Origin: Chloroflexota bacterium
Lineage (GTDB): Bacteria > Chloroflexota > Limnocylindria > Limnocylindrales > CSP1-4
NCBI GenBank assembly: GCA_017853275.1
Contig: JAFMJV010000007.1
Location: forward strand, 1-64,000
Length of the DNA: 64,000 bases
Direction: 5' to 3'
A program made the position numbers and the translations under genes. The notes beneath the pieces are model-generated. The model had not been told where the DNA came from, did no database searches, and saw nothing but the letters and a program-made list of their open reading frames with translations. This document shows, piece by piece, positions 18,511 through 27,137 of this stretch (position 1 is the stretch's first letter; each line of letters opens with the position of its first letter).

Positions 18511-18540
18511 GCCCGGGCGATCGCGGGAGGCCTCCCGGGC
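18511..18540 (-). terminator. Hairpin after the thermonuclease gene
   Basis: About 20 bases downstream of the nuclease stop, GCCCGGG (18511-18517) can pair with CCCGGGC (18534-18540). A competing 14-base perfect palindrome CGGGAGGCCTCCCG sits at 18524-18537. No T-run. Confidence 0.45.
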
Positions 18541-18559
18541 GGCGCATCGACCATCCGGG

Positions 18560-19384
18560 TCAGCTCTCGCAGCCCACGCCGTCCCCGCCGCCATCGAAGC
18601 GGTGGGGGTCCGGTGGCAGGACGCGGAAGCGCCGATAGGGAACGTCCGCGCAGTCCAGGTCCGGCGGCGAGGGCGGGATGCAGACGTCCGGGTAGGCCGG
18701 ATCGCAGCCCGACCCGCCGGCCGTGGCCCCTCCTCCGCCGGCCGCGGCTGCCTCCCCGCCGGGCGGGGTCCCCCAGAGGCCGATCCCCCGCTCCCGCGCG
18801 TCCGCCTGCGCCGCGAGATAGATGTCCACCCAGCGGACATCCGGCGGGTAGGTGACGACCTGCGCCAGGCCGAGCGACACGAGCGCGAGGTTGACGAAGA
18901 CGAGCTCGCCGCCCGTCCCCTCCACCCAGACGTAGCGGAGGAGGCGGCCGTAGCGATCCGTCTCGCTGATATCCCGCTCGAGGAGGACCTGGCGCCCCTC
19001 CACGAGCGAGCGGTTCATCGCCGAGGCCTCCTTCCCCATCCACTCCACGGGCCGGCTGGGATGGACGGTCTCCGGCGTATCCACCCCGATGTAGCGGACG
19101 CGCTCCGGGCCGCGGCCGCGGTCCACCTCGATCGTGTCCCCGTCCACCACGGCGAGGACCCGGGCGCTCTCCGTCCGTCCGGCAGGTGCGAGGCCCGTGA
19201 CCGCGTCCGCAGCCGGTGCCGGTGTCGCCGGGCGCGGGGTGGGCCGGGCGGTGGCGCGCGGGGTGGCCGCCGGGGCCCGGGTCGCCGGGGCGCCTGCCTG
19301 CTCCGTGACGGACGGAACGGGCGGCGATCCGCAGCCGGCCAGGACCGCCGCGAGGAGGAGGACGAGCGCCGACCGGAGCTTCAC
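18560..19384 (-). CDS. Thermonuclease-family lipoprotein with C-terminal Excalibur domain
   Basis: An exported nuclease of 274 residues anchored by lipidation: signal peptide with lipobox LAGC (Cys18), Pro/Thr-rich spacer (20-66), SNase domain (about 72-208) and an Excalibur-type tail (about 240-274, DPHRFDGGGDGVGCE). Staphylococcal-nuclease catalytic residues are matched: VVDGDTIEV (Asp81, Asp83), Arg97 in VRYIGVDTPE, Asp102-Thr103-Glu105, and Arg147 in DRYGRLLRYVW. It should cut extracellular DNA or RNA with Ca2+. GTG start chosen because it places the signal peptide at the N-terminus after a GAGGA site. A membrane Mrr-type nuclease gene lies divergently next door. Confidence 0.9.
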   Translation of the reverse strand: MKLRSALVLLLAAVLAGCGSPPVPSVTEQAGAPATRAPAATPRATARPTPRPATPAPAADAVTGLAPAGRTESARVLAVVDGDTIEVDRGRGPERVRYIGVDTPETVHPSRPVEWMGKEASAMNRSLVEGRQVLLERDISETDRYGRLLRYVWVEGTGGELVFVNLALVSLGLAQVVTYPPDVRWVDIYLAAQADARERGIGLWGTPPGGEAAAAGGGGATAGGSGCDPAYPDVCIPPSPPDLDCADVPYRRFRVLPPDPHRFDGGGDGVGCES

Positions 19385-19453
19385 CCGCGCATCCTCGCCG
19401 GTCCGCGTGCCATCTGTCCGGCACGCCGCTGGACGGGGTACCAAGGAGCGCGG

Positions 19454-19459
19454 TATCGT
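19454..19459 (+). promoter_or_regulatory. -10 box TATCGT
   Basis: TATCGT about 91 bases before the Mrr-type gene at 19550, in the 165-base divergent gap. The same hexamer precedes the gene at 14828. Confidence 0.35.
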
Positions 19460-19549
19460 CCCGGCCGGACCCCGGCGCTGACATCTGGCGCGCCTCGCGG
19501 GTCCCATGGGGGTGATCATGCAGCGCGCCGACCGGGATCCGTTCCACCG

Positions 19550-20224
19550 ATGAACCTGGGCCGGCTTCTCCTGGGTGCCGCCGCCGTCCGCGCCGTGCGT
19601 GGCTCGGGCGGCGGGCGCAGCTCCTCGTCCGGCACCGGGACGGGGTGTCTCATCGGGGTCGTGGCGGTCATCGTCGCCCTGGGGATGGCCTGGGAGTGGG
19701 CCAAGGAGAACCCCGTCCCGTCGCTCATCGGCTTCGCGGTCGTGAGCCTCCTCGTCATCGCCTACCTGCGGTCGCGGCGCCCGGTCCCCCAGGTCCGGAT
19801 CGCCACGCTGGACGGCTTCCTCGCGCTCACCCCGACCCAGTTCGAGCAGGAGGTCGCCGCCCTCTTCCGCGCCCTCGGCTACCCGCAGATGGATGCCGTG
19901 GGCGGCGCCGGCGATCTCTCCGTGGATGTCCGCGGCGTGGATCCCCAGGGTCGGACCGTCCTCGTCCAGTGCAAGCGCTACGCCCCGGACCGGCGGATCG
20001 GCTCCCCGGAGATCCAGCAGTTCTACGGGATGGCGCGCTACCACGACGCGAACGCGCACGCGGTCTTCATCACGACCTCGGGCTACACGGACGCGGCGAT
20101 CGACGTGGCACGGCAGGTCGGCGTGGAGCTCATCGATGGACCGGCGCTCGTGTCCATCGCCGGGAAGGTGAACCAGGCCCTTGCCCAGGCGGCCGCCCGC
20201 CAGGCGAGCGGCGCCGAGGGCTGA
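19550..20224 (+). CDS. Membrane-anchored Mrr-type restriction-endonuclease-fold protein
   Basis: A 224-residue protein with two N-terminal helices (about 33-50 and 55-73) and a cytoplasmic Mrr_cat domain (about 90-205). The PD-(D/E)XK core is intact: GGAGDLSVDV with Asp126, then VLVQCKRY with Gln140 and Lys142, and the distal QQFYGMARYHDA and VFITTSGYT segments of the family. Such proteins cut (often modified) DNA, but membrane-tethered forms are poorly characterised. The ATG has only a weak ribosome site. A thermonuclease lipoprotein is encoded divergently. Whether it is defence, DNA uptake or turnover cannot be said. Confidence 0.87.
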   Translation: MNLGRLLLGAAAVRAVRGSGGGRSSSSGTGTGCLIGVVAVIVALGMAWEWAKENPVPSLIGFAVVSLLVIAYLRSRRPVPQVRIATLDGFLALTPTQFEQEVAALFRALGYPQMDAVGGAGDLSVDVRGVDPQGRTVLVQCKRYAPDRRIGSPEIQQFYGMARYHDANAHAVFITTSGYTDAAIDVARQVGVELIDGPALVSIAGKVNQALAQAAARQASGAEG

Positions 20225-20233
20225 TCAGGAGCG

Positions 20234-20602
20234 TTAGCGCCGGACCGGGTAGCGGGACCAGAACTCCTCGTCCGACATGACGAGGTAGAGGATCCCCTCG
20301 ATGAAGCCCACGATCCCGGGGATCACGGTCCAGAAGAAGATCAGGTAGAGGACCCCCTGGCCGGGCTTCCCGAGATAGAACTTGTGGATCCCGAAGGAGC
20401 CCAGGAAGATCGCGAGGAGCGCGGCGGCGAGGCGTGAGCGCTGCGCCGGGCCGTACATCCCGACGACCGGGCTGGGCATGGGCGTAACCTGCCGGACGCC
20501 ACAGCGCGGGCAGATCTCGGCCCGCGGATCGAGCATGTTCGCGCACGCGGAGCAGTACTTCACCTGGGCCGGCGGCGGCGTTCCCGGAGCGTTGGTCATC
20601 AT
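20234..20602 (-). CDS. TM2-domain membrane protein with N-terminal zinc ribbon
   Basis: A 122-residue protein. Residues 17-36 form a Cys4 zinc ribbon (YCSACANML...CPRCG) and residues 58-110 a TM2 domain with two helices and the hallmark FLGSFGIHKFYLGKPGQG. Two adjacent ATG codons occur; the second (20599) has better distance to the GGGGGAG site. TM2 proteins have no firm biochemical role. It converges on the Mrr-type gene with 9 bases between, and follows the DUF805 gene by 26 bases, probably in one transcript. Confidence 0.88.
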   Translation of the reverse strand: MMTNAPGTPPPAQVKYCSACANMLDPRAEICPRCGVRQVTPMPSPVVGMYGPAQRSRLAAALLAIFLGSFGIHKFYLGKPGQGVLYLIFFWTVIPGIVGFIEGILYLVMSDEEFWSRYPVRR

Positions 20603-20628
20603 CTCCCCCTTCTGCTGTGGTGGATCGG

Positions 20629-21375
20629 TCAGGCCTGGGGACCGCGCGGGTCCTGCGGCGGCTGAGGCTGCTGCGGTGCGGACTGCCAGCCACCCTGCGC
20701 GGGGGGCTGCGGCTGCTGCGGGGCGGACTGCCACGACTGCGGCGCCTGTGGCTGTTGCGGCGCGGACTGCCAGGACTGGGGCGCCTCGGGCTGCTGCGGG
20801 GCGGACTGCCACGACTGCGGCGGCTGAGGCTGCTGCGGGGCCGACTGCCAGCTCGCGGGGGGCGCGGCGGGTGCCACGGGCGGCTGGGGCGCGGGCGGAG
20901 CGGCGGGGGTCCAGGCCATCGGCGCGGGCTGCGCGGGTGCCGCGCCCTGGTAGAAGCGCCACGCGGTGGGGTCGGCGTAGCGGCTGCCGCGCGGGGGCGG
21001 GCCCCAGCGGTTCGGGCCGGGCTCGCTGTCCAGCAGGAGGAAGACGAGGAGGACGAAGACGCCGAAGGGGATGATCGCGATCCAGAACCACCACCCCGAG
21101 CGGCCCACGTCATGGAGACGCCGGACGAAGACGCCGAGGGACGGGAGGAAGAGGACGAGCCCGATGAGAACGGAGACGAGCGAGATGAGCCCCGCGCCGG
21201 CGAGGAGCCCGTCCACCGTGGACGCGCCGTTCCCGAGGGCGGTCGCCACCACCGAGATCACGATCTGGATCGCGAGCAGGAAGAGCGCCCACCACCAGTA
21301 TTCCGAACGGCTCGCCCGTCCGTCCAGCTGCGCGTACTTGCCGAAGACCGTCCGGATCGCCTCTCCCGGTCCCAT
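20629..21375 (-). CDS. DUF805 membrane protein with Gln/Pro repeat tail
   Basis: A 248-residue protein. The DUF805 domain (about 1-105) has the typical [14 protein letters not shown] motif, four hydrophobic segments and [14 protein letters not shown]. The tail from about 130 is Pro/Gln/Ala-rich and ends in five tandem copies of a 13-residue unit, [13 protein letters not shown]. The ATG at 21375 is chosen for its GGAGGGCGGG site; an in-frame ATG 18 codons upstream lacks one. DUF805 proteins are uncharacterised; the repeat tail is probably disordered and cytoplasmic or wall-spanning. Confidence 0.87.
   Translation of the reverse strand: MGPGEAIRTVFGKYAQLDGRASRSEYWWWALFLLAIQIVISVVATALGNGASTVDGLLAGAGLISLVSVLIGLVLFLPSLGVFVRRLHDVGRSGWWFWIAIIPFGVFVLLVFLLLDSEPGPNRWGPPPRGSRYADPTAWRFYQGAAPAQPAPMAWTPAAPPAPQPPVAPAAPPASWQSAPQQPQPPQSWQSAPQQPEAPQSWQSAPQQPQAPQSWQSAPQQPQPPAQGGWQSAPQQPQPPQDPRGPQA
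20653..20853 (-). repeat. 39-bp tandem repeats in the DUF805 gene
   Basis: Five near-identical units of about 36-48 bases encode [13 protein letters not shown] variants. Repeat-number change by slippage or recombination would keep the frame. Confidence 0.85.
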
Positions 21376-21511
21376 CCCGCCCTCCGTGGTGCCTCCCGTC
21401 GCGGTCACGAGCCGCGCCGTGCGCATCATGCACCGTGCCGCGCGTGGGCGTCCGCGCGCCGCCGAAGGTCCCGGTACGACCGGACCATGGCCGGACCCCC
21501 GGATGGGTGGC

Positions 21512-21517
21512 TAGGGT
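21512..21517 (+). promoter_or_regulatory. -10 box TAGGGT, putative leaderless start
   Basis: TAGGGT is followed by seven bases and the ATG at 21525. GGAG in that spacer is too close to the ATG to act as a normal ribosome site. Confidence 0.45.
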
Positions 21518-21524
21518 GGAGCCC

Positions 21525-23585
21525 ATGACCGCATCGATCCGTTCCCGCTCCGTGGCTGCCGCCGGCGCTGCCCTCCTCGCCGTCTCGCTCATCGCGGGTC
21601 CGCTCGCCTCCGCCCCCGTGGCGCGCGCCGCCGGGAGCACGGTCCTCGCGATCATCGGCGACCAGGGCTACGGGAACACCGCGCAGGCCACGGTCGCCAC
21701 GATGGTCAACGGCTGGACGGCGGATGCCCTCGTCACCCTGGGGGACAACTACTACTCCGGGGTCGGCGGGACCGGGACCGAGCGCTACGACCTGGCCGCG
21801 GGTCGCTACTACTGCCAGTGGATGGCGGGCGTCGCCCCCGGCACCTGGTGCCCGTCCGGCGGGACGAGCGCCACGAACCGCTTCTGGCCCGCCACGGGGA
21901 ACCACGACCACACGGATGCGGGGATCGCGAACTACACCGGCTACTTCGCGCTGCCGGGGAACGAGCGCTACTACGACGTCGTCATCGGCGACATCCACCT
22001 GATGATGCTGGACAGCCAGGCCGCCCTCGCGAGCGGGACCGAGCTCTCCGCCCAGCGCAGCTGGCTGATCGCCACGGCGGCGGCCTCCACCGCCCGCTGG
22101 CAGGTGGTCATCCTCCATCACCCGCCCTATTCCTCCAGCTCGAACCACGGCTCCACGCCCGCCTTCCAGTGGCCCTACGCGGACTGGGGAGTGGACCTCG
22201 TCCTCTCCGGACACGACCACACGTACGAGCGGCTCGCCGTGGACGGGCTGACCTACGTGGTGAACGGGCTCGGCGGTGCCTCCCTCTATCCCTTCGGGAC
22301 GCCGGTCACCGGGAGCCTGGTGCGCTACGCGGGGAGCCACGGCGCGCTCCGCCTGACCTCCGATGCGGACGGGCTCCACGGTCAGCTCGTGGATACCGCG
22401 GGGACCACGCGGGATACCTTCGACGTGGTCGCGGAGACCGCGCTCACGATGACCTTCCGGGACGGTGACGGACCCACCGGTGCCTATGCCGGGACGCGGG
22501 ACGCGACGATCTCCGGGGACACGCCCGGAACGGCGCTCGGAGCCGACACGACCCTCCTCGTGGACGGGGACGATCCCGCCGGCACCGGCCGCGATCTCGT
22601 CACCCTCATCCGCTGGAACCTCTCCGCCCTGCCCGCAGGTGCGATCGTCCGCTCCGCGAGCCTCCGCTTCCGCGTCACGAACCAGAGCGCCGGCGGATAC
22701 GGCATCTGGGAGGTCCGGAAGGACTGGACCGAGGGTGAAGCCACGTGGCAGAACGCAAGCGCCGGGACCCCGTGGGCAGGCGCCGGCGCGAGCGGTGCCG
22801 CCGACCGGGGCAGCACGCGGCTGGGGACGCTGAGCGCGGCCGCCACCGGCGATCTCACCGTGCCGCTCAACGCGGACGGGGTGGCGCTCGTCCAGTCCTG
22901 GGTGGACGGGGCGGCGAACCACGGTCTTCTCATCGCGGACGCGGCCACCTCGGACGGTGCGGACCTCCACAGCCGGGAGAGCGGCACGATCGCCGCGCGC
23001 CCCGCGCTCGTCATCCGCTACGTCCAGGGTCCGGTCTCGCCCACGCCAGCGCCCACGGCGGCCCCCACGCCGCTGCCGAGCCCGTCGGCCGCACCCACCC
23101 CGGCCCCGTCGGTGGGTCCGACGCCGCTTCCCTCCGTGGCGCCGACCCCGGCCCCCACGCCAGATCCGACCCCGGCGCCGAGTGTGACCCCGGATCCGAC
23201 GCCCGCGCCCACGCCGGACCCGACCCCTGCGCCCACGCCGGACCCGACCCCTGCGCCGACCCCCGCGCCCACACCTGCACCGACCCCCGCGCCCGTCGTG
23301 GCACCAGGCGCGTTCGGCAAGACCGCACCGCTCAACGGGGCGAAGCCCCGCGGGACGACGATCGCCCTCACGTGGGCTGCGAGCGAGCGGGCCGACCGCT
23401 ACCTCGTGTGCGTGGACCGGACGCGCAACTCGGCGTGTGATGGCACGTGGACCGAGGCCGGCAGCGGCTTCGCCTTCCCTGCCGTGAAGGGCGTCACCTA
23501 TGAATGGCAGGTCCGCGCCGAGAACGGTGGTGGCACGACGCTCGCGAACGGCGGTACGTGGTGGCGCTTCACCCGGAGCCGCTGA
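21525..23585 (+). CDS. Secreted metallophosphoesterase with DNRLRE domain and Pro/Thr linker
   Basis: A 686-residue exported enzyme. Signal peptide to about residue 36. The calcineurin-like phosphoesterase domain (37-300) has all metal motifs: IIGDQG (Asp46), LGDNYY (Asp74, Asn75), TGNHDH (Asn126, His127), LHHPPY (His198) and SGHDHTYER (His230, His232), as in purple-acid-phosphatase-like enzymes. A DNRLRE/CBM96-like beta-sandwich follows (about 310-500, [10 protein letters not shown]), then an 85-residue Pro/Thr linker and a C-terminal Fn3-like domain (about 595-686). It probably releases phosphate outside the cell while held at a surface or polymer. The ATG is fixed by signal peptide and the TAGGGT box. 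Confidence 0.9.
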   Translation: MTASIRSRSVAAAGAALLAVSLIAGPLASAPVARAAGSTVLAIIGDQGYGNTAQATVATMVNGWTADALVTLGDNYYSGVGGTGTERYDLAAGRYYCQWMAGVAPGTWCPSGGTSATNRFWPATGNHDHTDAGIANYTGYFALPGNERYYDVVIGDIHLMMLDSQAALASGTELSAQRSWLIATAAASTARWQVVILHHPPYSSSSNHGSTPAFQWPYADWGVDLVLSGHDHTYERLAVDGLTYVVNGLGGASLYPFGTPVTGSLVRYAGSHGALRLTSDADGLHGQLVDTAGTTRDTFDVVAETALTMTFRDGDGPTGAYAGTRDATISGDTPGTALGADTTLLVDGDDPAGTGRDLVTLIRWNLSALPAGAIVRSASLRFRVTNQSAGGYGIWEVRKDWTEGEATWQNASAGTPWAGAGASGAADRGSTRLGTLSAAATGDLTVPLNADGVALVQSWVDGAANHGLLIADAATSDGADLHSRESGTIAARPALVIRYVQGPVSPTPAPTAAPTPLPSPSAAPTPAPSVGPTPLPSVAPTPAPTPDPTPAPSVTPDPTPAPTPDPTPAPTPDPTPAPTPAPTPAPTPAPVVAPGAFGKTAPLNGAKPRGTTIALTWAASERADRYLVCVDRTRNSACDGTWTEAGSGFAFPAVKGVTYEWQVRAENGGGTTLANGGTWWRFTRSR
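23031..23309 (+). repeat. Pro/Thr-Asp-Pro coding minisatellite
   Basis: Encodes the linker of the phosphoesterase as repeated PTPDPTPA and PTPA units. The most regular part, about 23203-23290, has 24-base units. Confidence 0.8.
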
Positions 23586-23608
23586 GCTCCGGGGTTGCGT
23601 TGGACGGG

Positions 23609-23637
23609 TTGACAGAGCGCCACCGGCTCCCCACCAT
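23609..23637 (+). promoter_or_regulatory. Candidate promoter with perfect TTGACA -35
   Basis: TTGACA at 23609-23614 is followed after 17 bases by CACCAT (23632-23637), a poor -10. It lies 64-92 bases before the beta-helix gene at 23701. Only the -35 is convincing. Confidence 0.35.
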
Positions 23638-23700
23638 CTGCATCCGGCGCCGCCCGGGACCGTGACGACGTGGCGGGACGCCCACCGACCGGAGTGACCG

Positions 23701-24594
23701 ATGCCCCGCCCGACCCCCATCGCGCGCCGCCGCCCGACCCTCATCGCGACATTGGCCCTGGCCGCGCTCATCCTCCCGGTCCCGGTGGCCGCCGGCACCG
23801 TGACCGCCCCCGGCCAGGAGTGCTGGGTCTACAACGAGCGGACCTTCGCGATCACCGCGGATCTCGCCCCGGCGATCGCGGCAGCCGCCCCGGATGACCG
23901 CCTCGTGGTCCGCGGGATCTGCACCGGCAACTTCACGATCGCCAAGGACCTCCGCCTGCTGGGCATCGGCACCGTCGCGCTGAGCCGCGGCGTCCTCAGC
24001 GGTGGGGGTAGCGGGACCGTCCTCACGATCGAGGCGGGGAGCCGGGTCCGCCTGCGCAACCTGCGCATCGAGGAGGGGGACGGCGGCGCGGCCGGTGGGG
24101 GCATCGTGAACCGGGGCACGGCCTTCCTCCGGGACGTCCTCGTCCGCCGGAGCACCGCGGATGCCGGTGGCGGGATCCTGAACGAGGGCACGCTCGCCCT
24201 GCGCGGCGTCTCCGAGGTCCGCCGCAACACCGCGCGGGTGACCGGCGGAGGGGTGGAGAACGCCCCGGGCGCGACCTTCGTCATGCGCAACGATTCCAAG
24301 GTGAACCGGAACCGCGCACCACGTGCCGGCGGCATCCACAACGACGCCGGGACCGTGCGGCTCCGGGAGCGCGCGCTGATGCGCGGCAACTACGCCACCG
24401 TGGACCACGGCGGGGGGATCTTCAACGAGCCGGGCGGCTCCCTGATCCTCCGCAACCGCTCCCGGATCACGGAGAACCGTGCGGAGGAGGCGGGCGGCGG
24501 GATCGCGGGCAAGGTCTCGAACCGCCTGTGCGACCCGGACCACGTCTTCGCCAACCGCCCGGACGACTGCTACCGGGTGGACACGGCCGGCTGA
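23701..24594 (+). CDS. Secreted right-handed beta-helix repeat protein
   Basis: A 297-residue exported protein and paralogue of the gene at 17693. Signal peptide (MPRPTPIARRRPTLIATLAL, to about 31), then coils with GGG-Ile turns (GGGIVNRGTAFLRDV, GGGILNEGTLALRGV, GGIHNDAGTVRLRER, GGGIFNEPGGSLILR) of 22-25 residues each. Two cysteine pairs (near the start and in LCDPDHVFANRPDDCY at the end) probably cap the solenoid. No catalytic Asp/Arg cluster of pectate lyases is recognisable, so binding or adhesion is likelier than catalysis. GAGTGACC precedes the ATG. Confidence 0.82.
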   Translation: MPRPTPIARRRPTLIATLALAALILPVPVAAGTVTAPGQECWVYNERTFAITADLAPAIAAAAPDDRLVVRGICTGNFTIAKDLRLLGIGTVALSRGVLSGGGSGTVLTIEAGSRVRLRNLRIEEGDGGAAGGGIVNRGTAFLRDVLVRRSTADAGGGILNEGTLALRGVSEVRRNTARVTGGGVENAPGATFVMRNDSKVNRNRAPRAGGIHNDAGTVRLRERALMRGNYATVDHGGGIFNEPGGSLILRNRSRITENRAEEAGGGIAGKVSNRLCDPDHVFANRPDDCYRVDTAG

Positions 24595-24597
24595 GCC

Positions 24598-24617
24598 CGC
24601 CCCTCCCCGGCGGGGCG
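24598..24617 (+). terminator. Short GC hairpin after beta-helix gene
   Basis: CGCCCC (24598-24603) pairs with GGGGCG (24612-24617) directly after the stop at 24594. It is weak and has no T-run. The rest of the 182-base gap to 24777 shows no clear promoter, but GTCCCGGGAC (24645-24654) is palindromic. Confidence 0.3.
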
Positions 24618-24776
24618 ACGCTGCTCGGGTCCCCTTCCGGTCCCGGGACAGGACTGTGGTCATCCCCCCGGGGGACCCTCGCCCGGCGCACGGCTGGTAC
24701 TTCCGACCCGTAGCCCCTCCCGACCTCCGCCTGCTTTCCTACCGGCATGGTCAGGCAGCGGATCCCGGAGGTCGAG

Positions 24777-26363
24777 ATGAGCAGCTCGGAGAGCCAGGCA
24801 GTCGCAGGAACCACGCGGCGGCGAGGCCGGGCGCGTCTCCTCGTCTCCCTCGGGATCGGACTCCTCCTCACGCTCCCCGCCGGTGCGCCCGCGACGGCAG
24901 CACCGTCCGCCGCAGCGGCGCCGGCGACCCGGGACTCCGGGACCGTCCACCGCCACGCGGATGGCAGCCTCCACCGGCACGATGACCGCCCCGCGGATCC
25001 CGCTGTCGCGGCCCGCCGGGGGCTGATCACCGCCGGCCTGAAGCGCGCCTTCGGCGGCCCCTGCGCCGGGAACTACAGCATGCGCATCGGCGGCGAGCTC
25101 CAGTGCACCCACGGACCGGACGCCGCGCCCGAGGGCGTGAACGTCACCGTGAAGCGGTCCGTTCCGCAGCTCAAGGCGGACCTCGGGCGGAGCCCCTGGC
25201 GCGGTGCCCTCCGCACCGTCCGGCGGATGGCCGAGCGGAGCAGCGTGAACGGCGAGACCGCCGGGCTCGCGGACATCATCGGCCCCACCGGTGTCCCCTG
25301 CGTGGGGGACGGCGTCAGCGGCAAGCGGATCCAGGCGATCTACGCGGTCTCCTCGGACAAGCCGGACCGCTACACCTCCGTCGCCCCGCTGATCGACACC
25401 TATGCCGCCCACATGAACGCCGCGGTCGTCACGAGCGCCCGCGCCACCGGCGGGATCCGCCACCTGCGCTTCGTGACCAACCCGGACTGCCGGCTGAACG
25501 TGGCCAAGGCGGTCCTCTCCCCCACCGGGGATGACTCCTTCACGAACATGGTCACGGAGCTGAAGGCCCAGGGCTTCAACGTGGCGGGCCGCAAGTACCA
25601 CGTCTGGATGGACGCGAACGTCTACTGCGGGATCGGTCACGTCTGGGATGACGACCGCGACACGACGACGAACGCGAACGCGAGCTCGATCTCCTTCGCC
25701 CGCTCGGACAACGGCTGCTGGGACTACGCGGAGCTCCACGAGGTCCTCCACGGGCTCGGCGCGGTCCAGAAGAGCGCCCCGAACGCGACCGCGGGCTACC
25801 ACTGCACGGACGAGTACGACGTCATGTGCTACTCGGACGCCCAGGGCGTCCAGATGCAGATCCGCTGCCAGGCCTCGAGCAACAACACGCTCCTGGACTG
25901 CAACCACGACGACTACTTCCACACGAACCCCCCGGCGGGCTCGTACCTCGCGACGCACTGGAACGTGGCGGACAGCCCCTTCCTCCACGCCGCGGAGCTG
26001 GCGAACCCGAACCCCACGCCGACCCCCACCCCCACGCCGTCGCCCTCGCCGACGCCGGACCAGGGGACGACGAGCACGAAGACCTACACGGCCACCCTCC
26101 GCGCCACGAGCCCGGTCCGCACCTGGGAGATCCCGGTCGGCGACGGCGAGACGAAGACGCGGGTCACCTTCACGAGCCCGGCCGGGATCGGCACCCGGGT
26201 CCGGGTCCGGATCCTGGATGCGACCGGCGCCACGGTGGCGAGCCTCCTCCGGGTCAGCCCGGTGAACCTCACCGCGACCCTCACCGAGGGGGCCTACACC
26301 TGGCAGGTCTCGAGCACGAAGCCGGTGAAGCTGACGCTCAAGGTGACCCACACGAACCCCTGA
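24777..26363 (+). CDS. Secreted zincin-like metalloprotease with C-terminal beta domain
   Basis: A 528-residue exported protein. The ATG at 24777 has GGAGGTCGAG upstream and is preferred to one 30 bases earlier. Signal peptide (to about 42) is followed by a His-rich stretch (HRHADGSLHRHDD, 58-70). The core (about 95-400) contains ELHEVLHGLGA, i.e. His321-Glu322-x-x-His325, and a possible Met-turn DEYDVMCYSD (Met350). The third zinc ligand is not at the metzincin position (331 is Gln); His342 is a candidate. A Pro/Thr/Ser linker (about 407-432) leads to a PPC-like beta domain. Family unassigned; probably an extracellular protease. Confidence 0.75.
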   Translation: MSSSESQAVAGTTRRRGRARLLVSLGIGLLLTLPAGAPATAAPSAAAAPATRDSGTVHRHADGSLHRHDDRPADPAVAARRGLITAGLKRAFGGPCAGNYSMRIGGELQCTHGPDAAPEGVNVTVKRSVPQLKADLGRSPWRGALRTVRRMAERSSVNGETAGLADIIGPTGVPCVGDGVSGKRIQAIYAVSSDKPDRYTSVAPLIDTYAAHMNAAVVTSARATGGIRHLRFVTNPDCRLNVAKAVLSPTGDDSFTNMVTELKAQGFNVAGRKYHVWMDANVYCGIGHVWDDDRDTTTNANASSISFARSDNGCWDYAELHEVLHGLGAVQKSAPNATAGYHCTDEYDVMCYSDAQGVQMQIRCQASSNNTLLDCNHDDYFHTNPPAGSYLATHWNVADSPFLHAAELANPNPTPTPTPTPSPSPTPDQGTTSTKTYTATLRATSPVRTWEIPVGDGETKTRVTFTSPAGIGTRVRVRILDATGATVASLLRVSPVNLTATLTEGAYTWQVSSTKPVKLTLKVTHTNP

Positions 26364-26385
26364 CGCCCGACGCGCTGCTCCTCCG

Positions 26386-26421
26386 CAACGCCGCGGGGTC
26401 CTCCGGGACCCCGCGGCGTTG
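26386..26421. terminator. 16-bp perfect hairpin between convergent genes
   Basis: CAACGCCGCGGGGTCC (26386-26401) pairs without mismatch with 26406-26421 around the loop TCCG. It lies exactly between the zincin stop and the YdcF stop (26424), the place of a bidirectional terminator. It lacks a T-run on either strand. Confidence 0.75.
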
Positions 26422-26423
26422 TC

Positions 26424-27137
26424 TCAGCCGCCGGTGGCCGGGCGCTCGGGAGCGGGCCGTGCGCCCTGCGGCGCGATCCGGCGGCTCATGACGATCGGGA
26501 TCTGCCGGCGCAGGCTGCCGGGGCCGGTGTGGACGCGGCGCGTCCAGCCTTCCGGGAGCGCGTACCACGCGATCGCCACGAGCTCGAGCGCCACGTAGAG
26601 CCGGTTGAGCTCGGGGTGGCCGCTGACCGGCGTCACGGCCGGGACGCCCACCGTGAGCCGGACGCCATGCCGGCGTGCCTCGCGCTCGATCCGGCGGGCG
26701 TGGAAGGGCGAGGAGACCACGAGGTAGTCGGCAGGGCCGGATCGCCCCGCGAGCGAGCGGATCGCCTCGCGCGTGGTGCCGGCGGGCCGGAGCGGGGCGA
26801 CGGCATCCCGGGGGATCCCGCGCCCGGCCAGGTGGTCGGCCATGACATCCGCCTCGTCCACCCGGTCCGCCACGCCACCCGCGACGAGGATCACCGGCGC
26901 GAGACCCGCACGCCAGAGGCGCGCGCCATGGTCCAGGCGCGCGGCGAGCTCCGGGGAGGGACCGGAGGCATCCGCGGTCGCGCCGAGGATGACGATCGCG
27001 TCCGCCGGCCCGTGCGACCCGGTGGCCGCCCGGCGGGTGGAGCGCCGCAGGGCGAGGAGCTCACCGCCCACGATCGCTCCCGCCACCCCCGCCCCGGCGA
27101 CGAGGACCCGGACCGCGGTCCCGATCGGGCCGCTCAC
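26424..27137 (-). CDS. YdcF/SanA-family (DUF218) membrane protein
   Basis: A 237-residue protein with one N-terminal helix (about 7-27) and a DUF218 domain (about 43-190): ADAIVILGA, LARLDHGARLWRAG, VAGGV and the PAGTTREAI segment match the family's conserved positions. YdcF/ElyC/SanA proteins are linked to envelope polysaccharide or peptidoglycan metabolism, and YdcF binds S-adenosylmethionine. GTG start overlaps the upstream serine-hydrolase stop (GTGA). It is the last gene of the exporter operon, so an envelope role is plausible. Confidence 0.87.
   Translation of the reverse strand: MSGPIGTAVRVLVAGAGVAGAIVGGELLALRRSTRRAATGSHGPADAIVILGATADASGPSPELAARLDHGARLWRAGLAPVILVAGGVADRVDEADVMADHLAGRGIPRDAVAPLRPAGTTREAIRSLAGRSGPADYLVVSSPFHARRIEREARRHGVRLTVGVPAVTPVSGHPELNRLYVALELVAIAWYALPEGWTRRVHTGPGSLRRQIPIVMSRRIAPQGARPAPERPATGG

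Noticed and set aside
19550..20224. A classical restriction-modification system
   Set aside because: No methyltransferase or specificity gene is adjacent, and the Mrr domain is tethered to the membrane.
20653..23309. Possible CRISPR or intergenic repeat arrays
   Set aside because: Both repeat tracts are in-frame coding repeats (Gln/Pro and Pro/Thr); there are no regular spacers and no cas genes.
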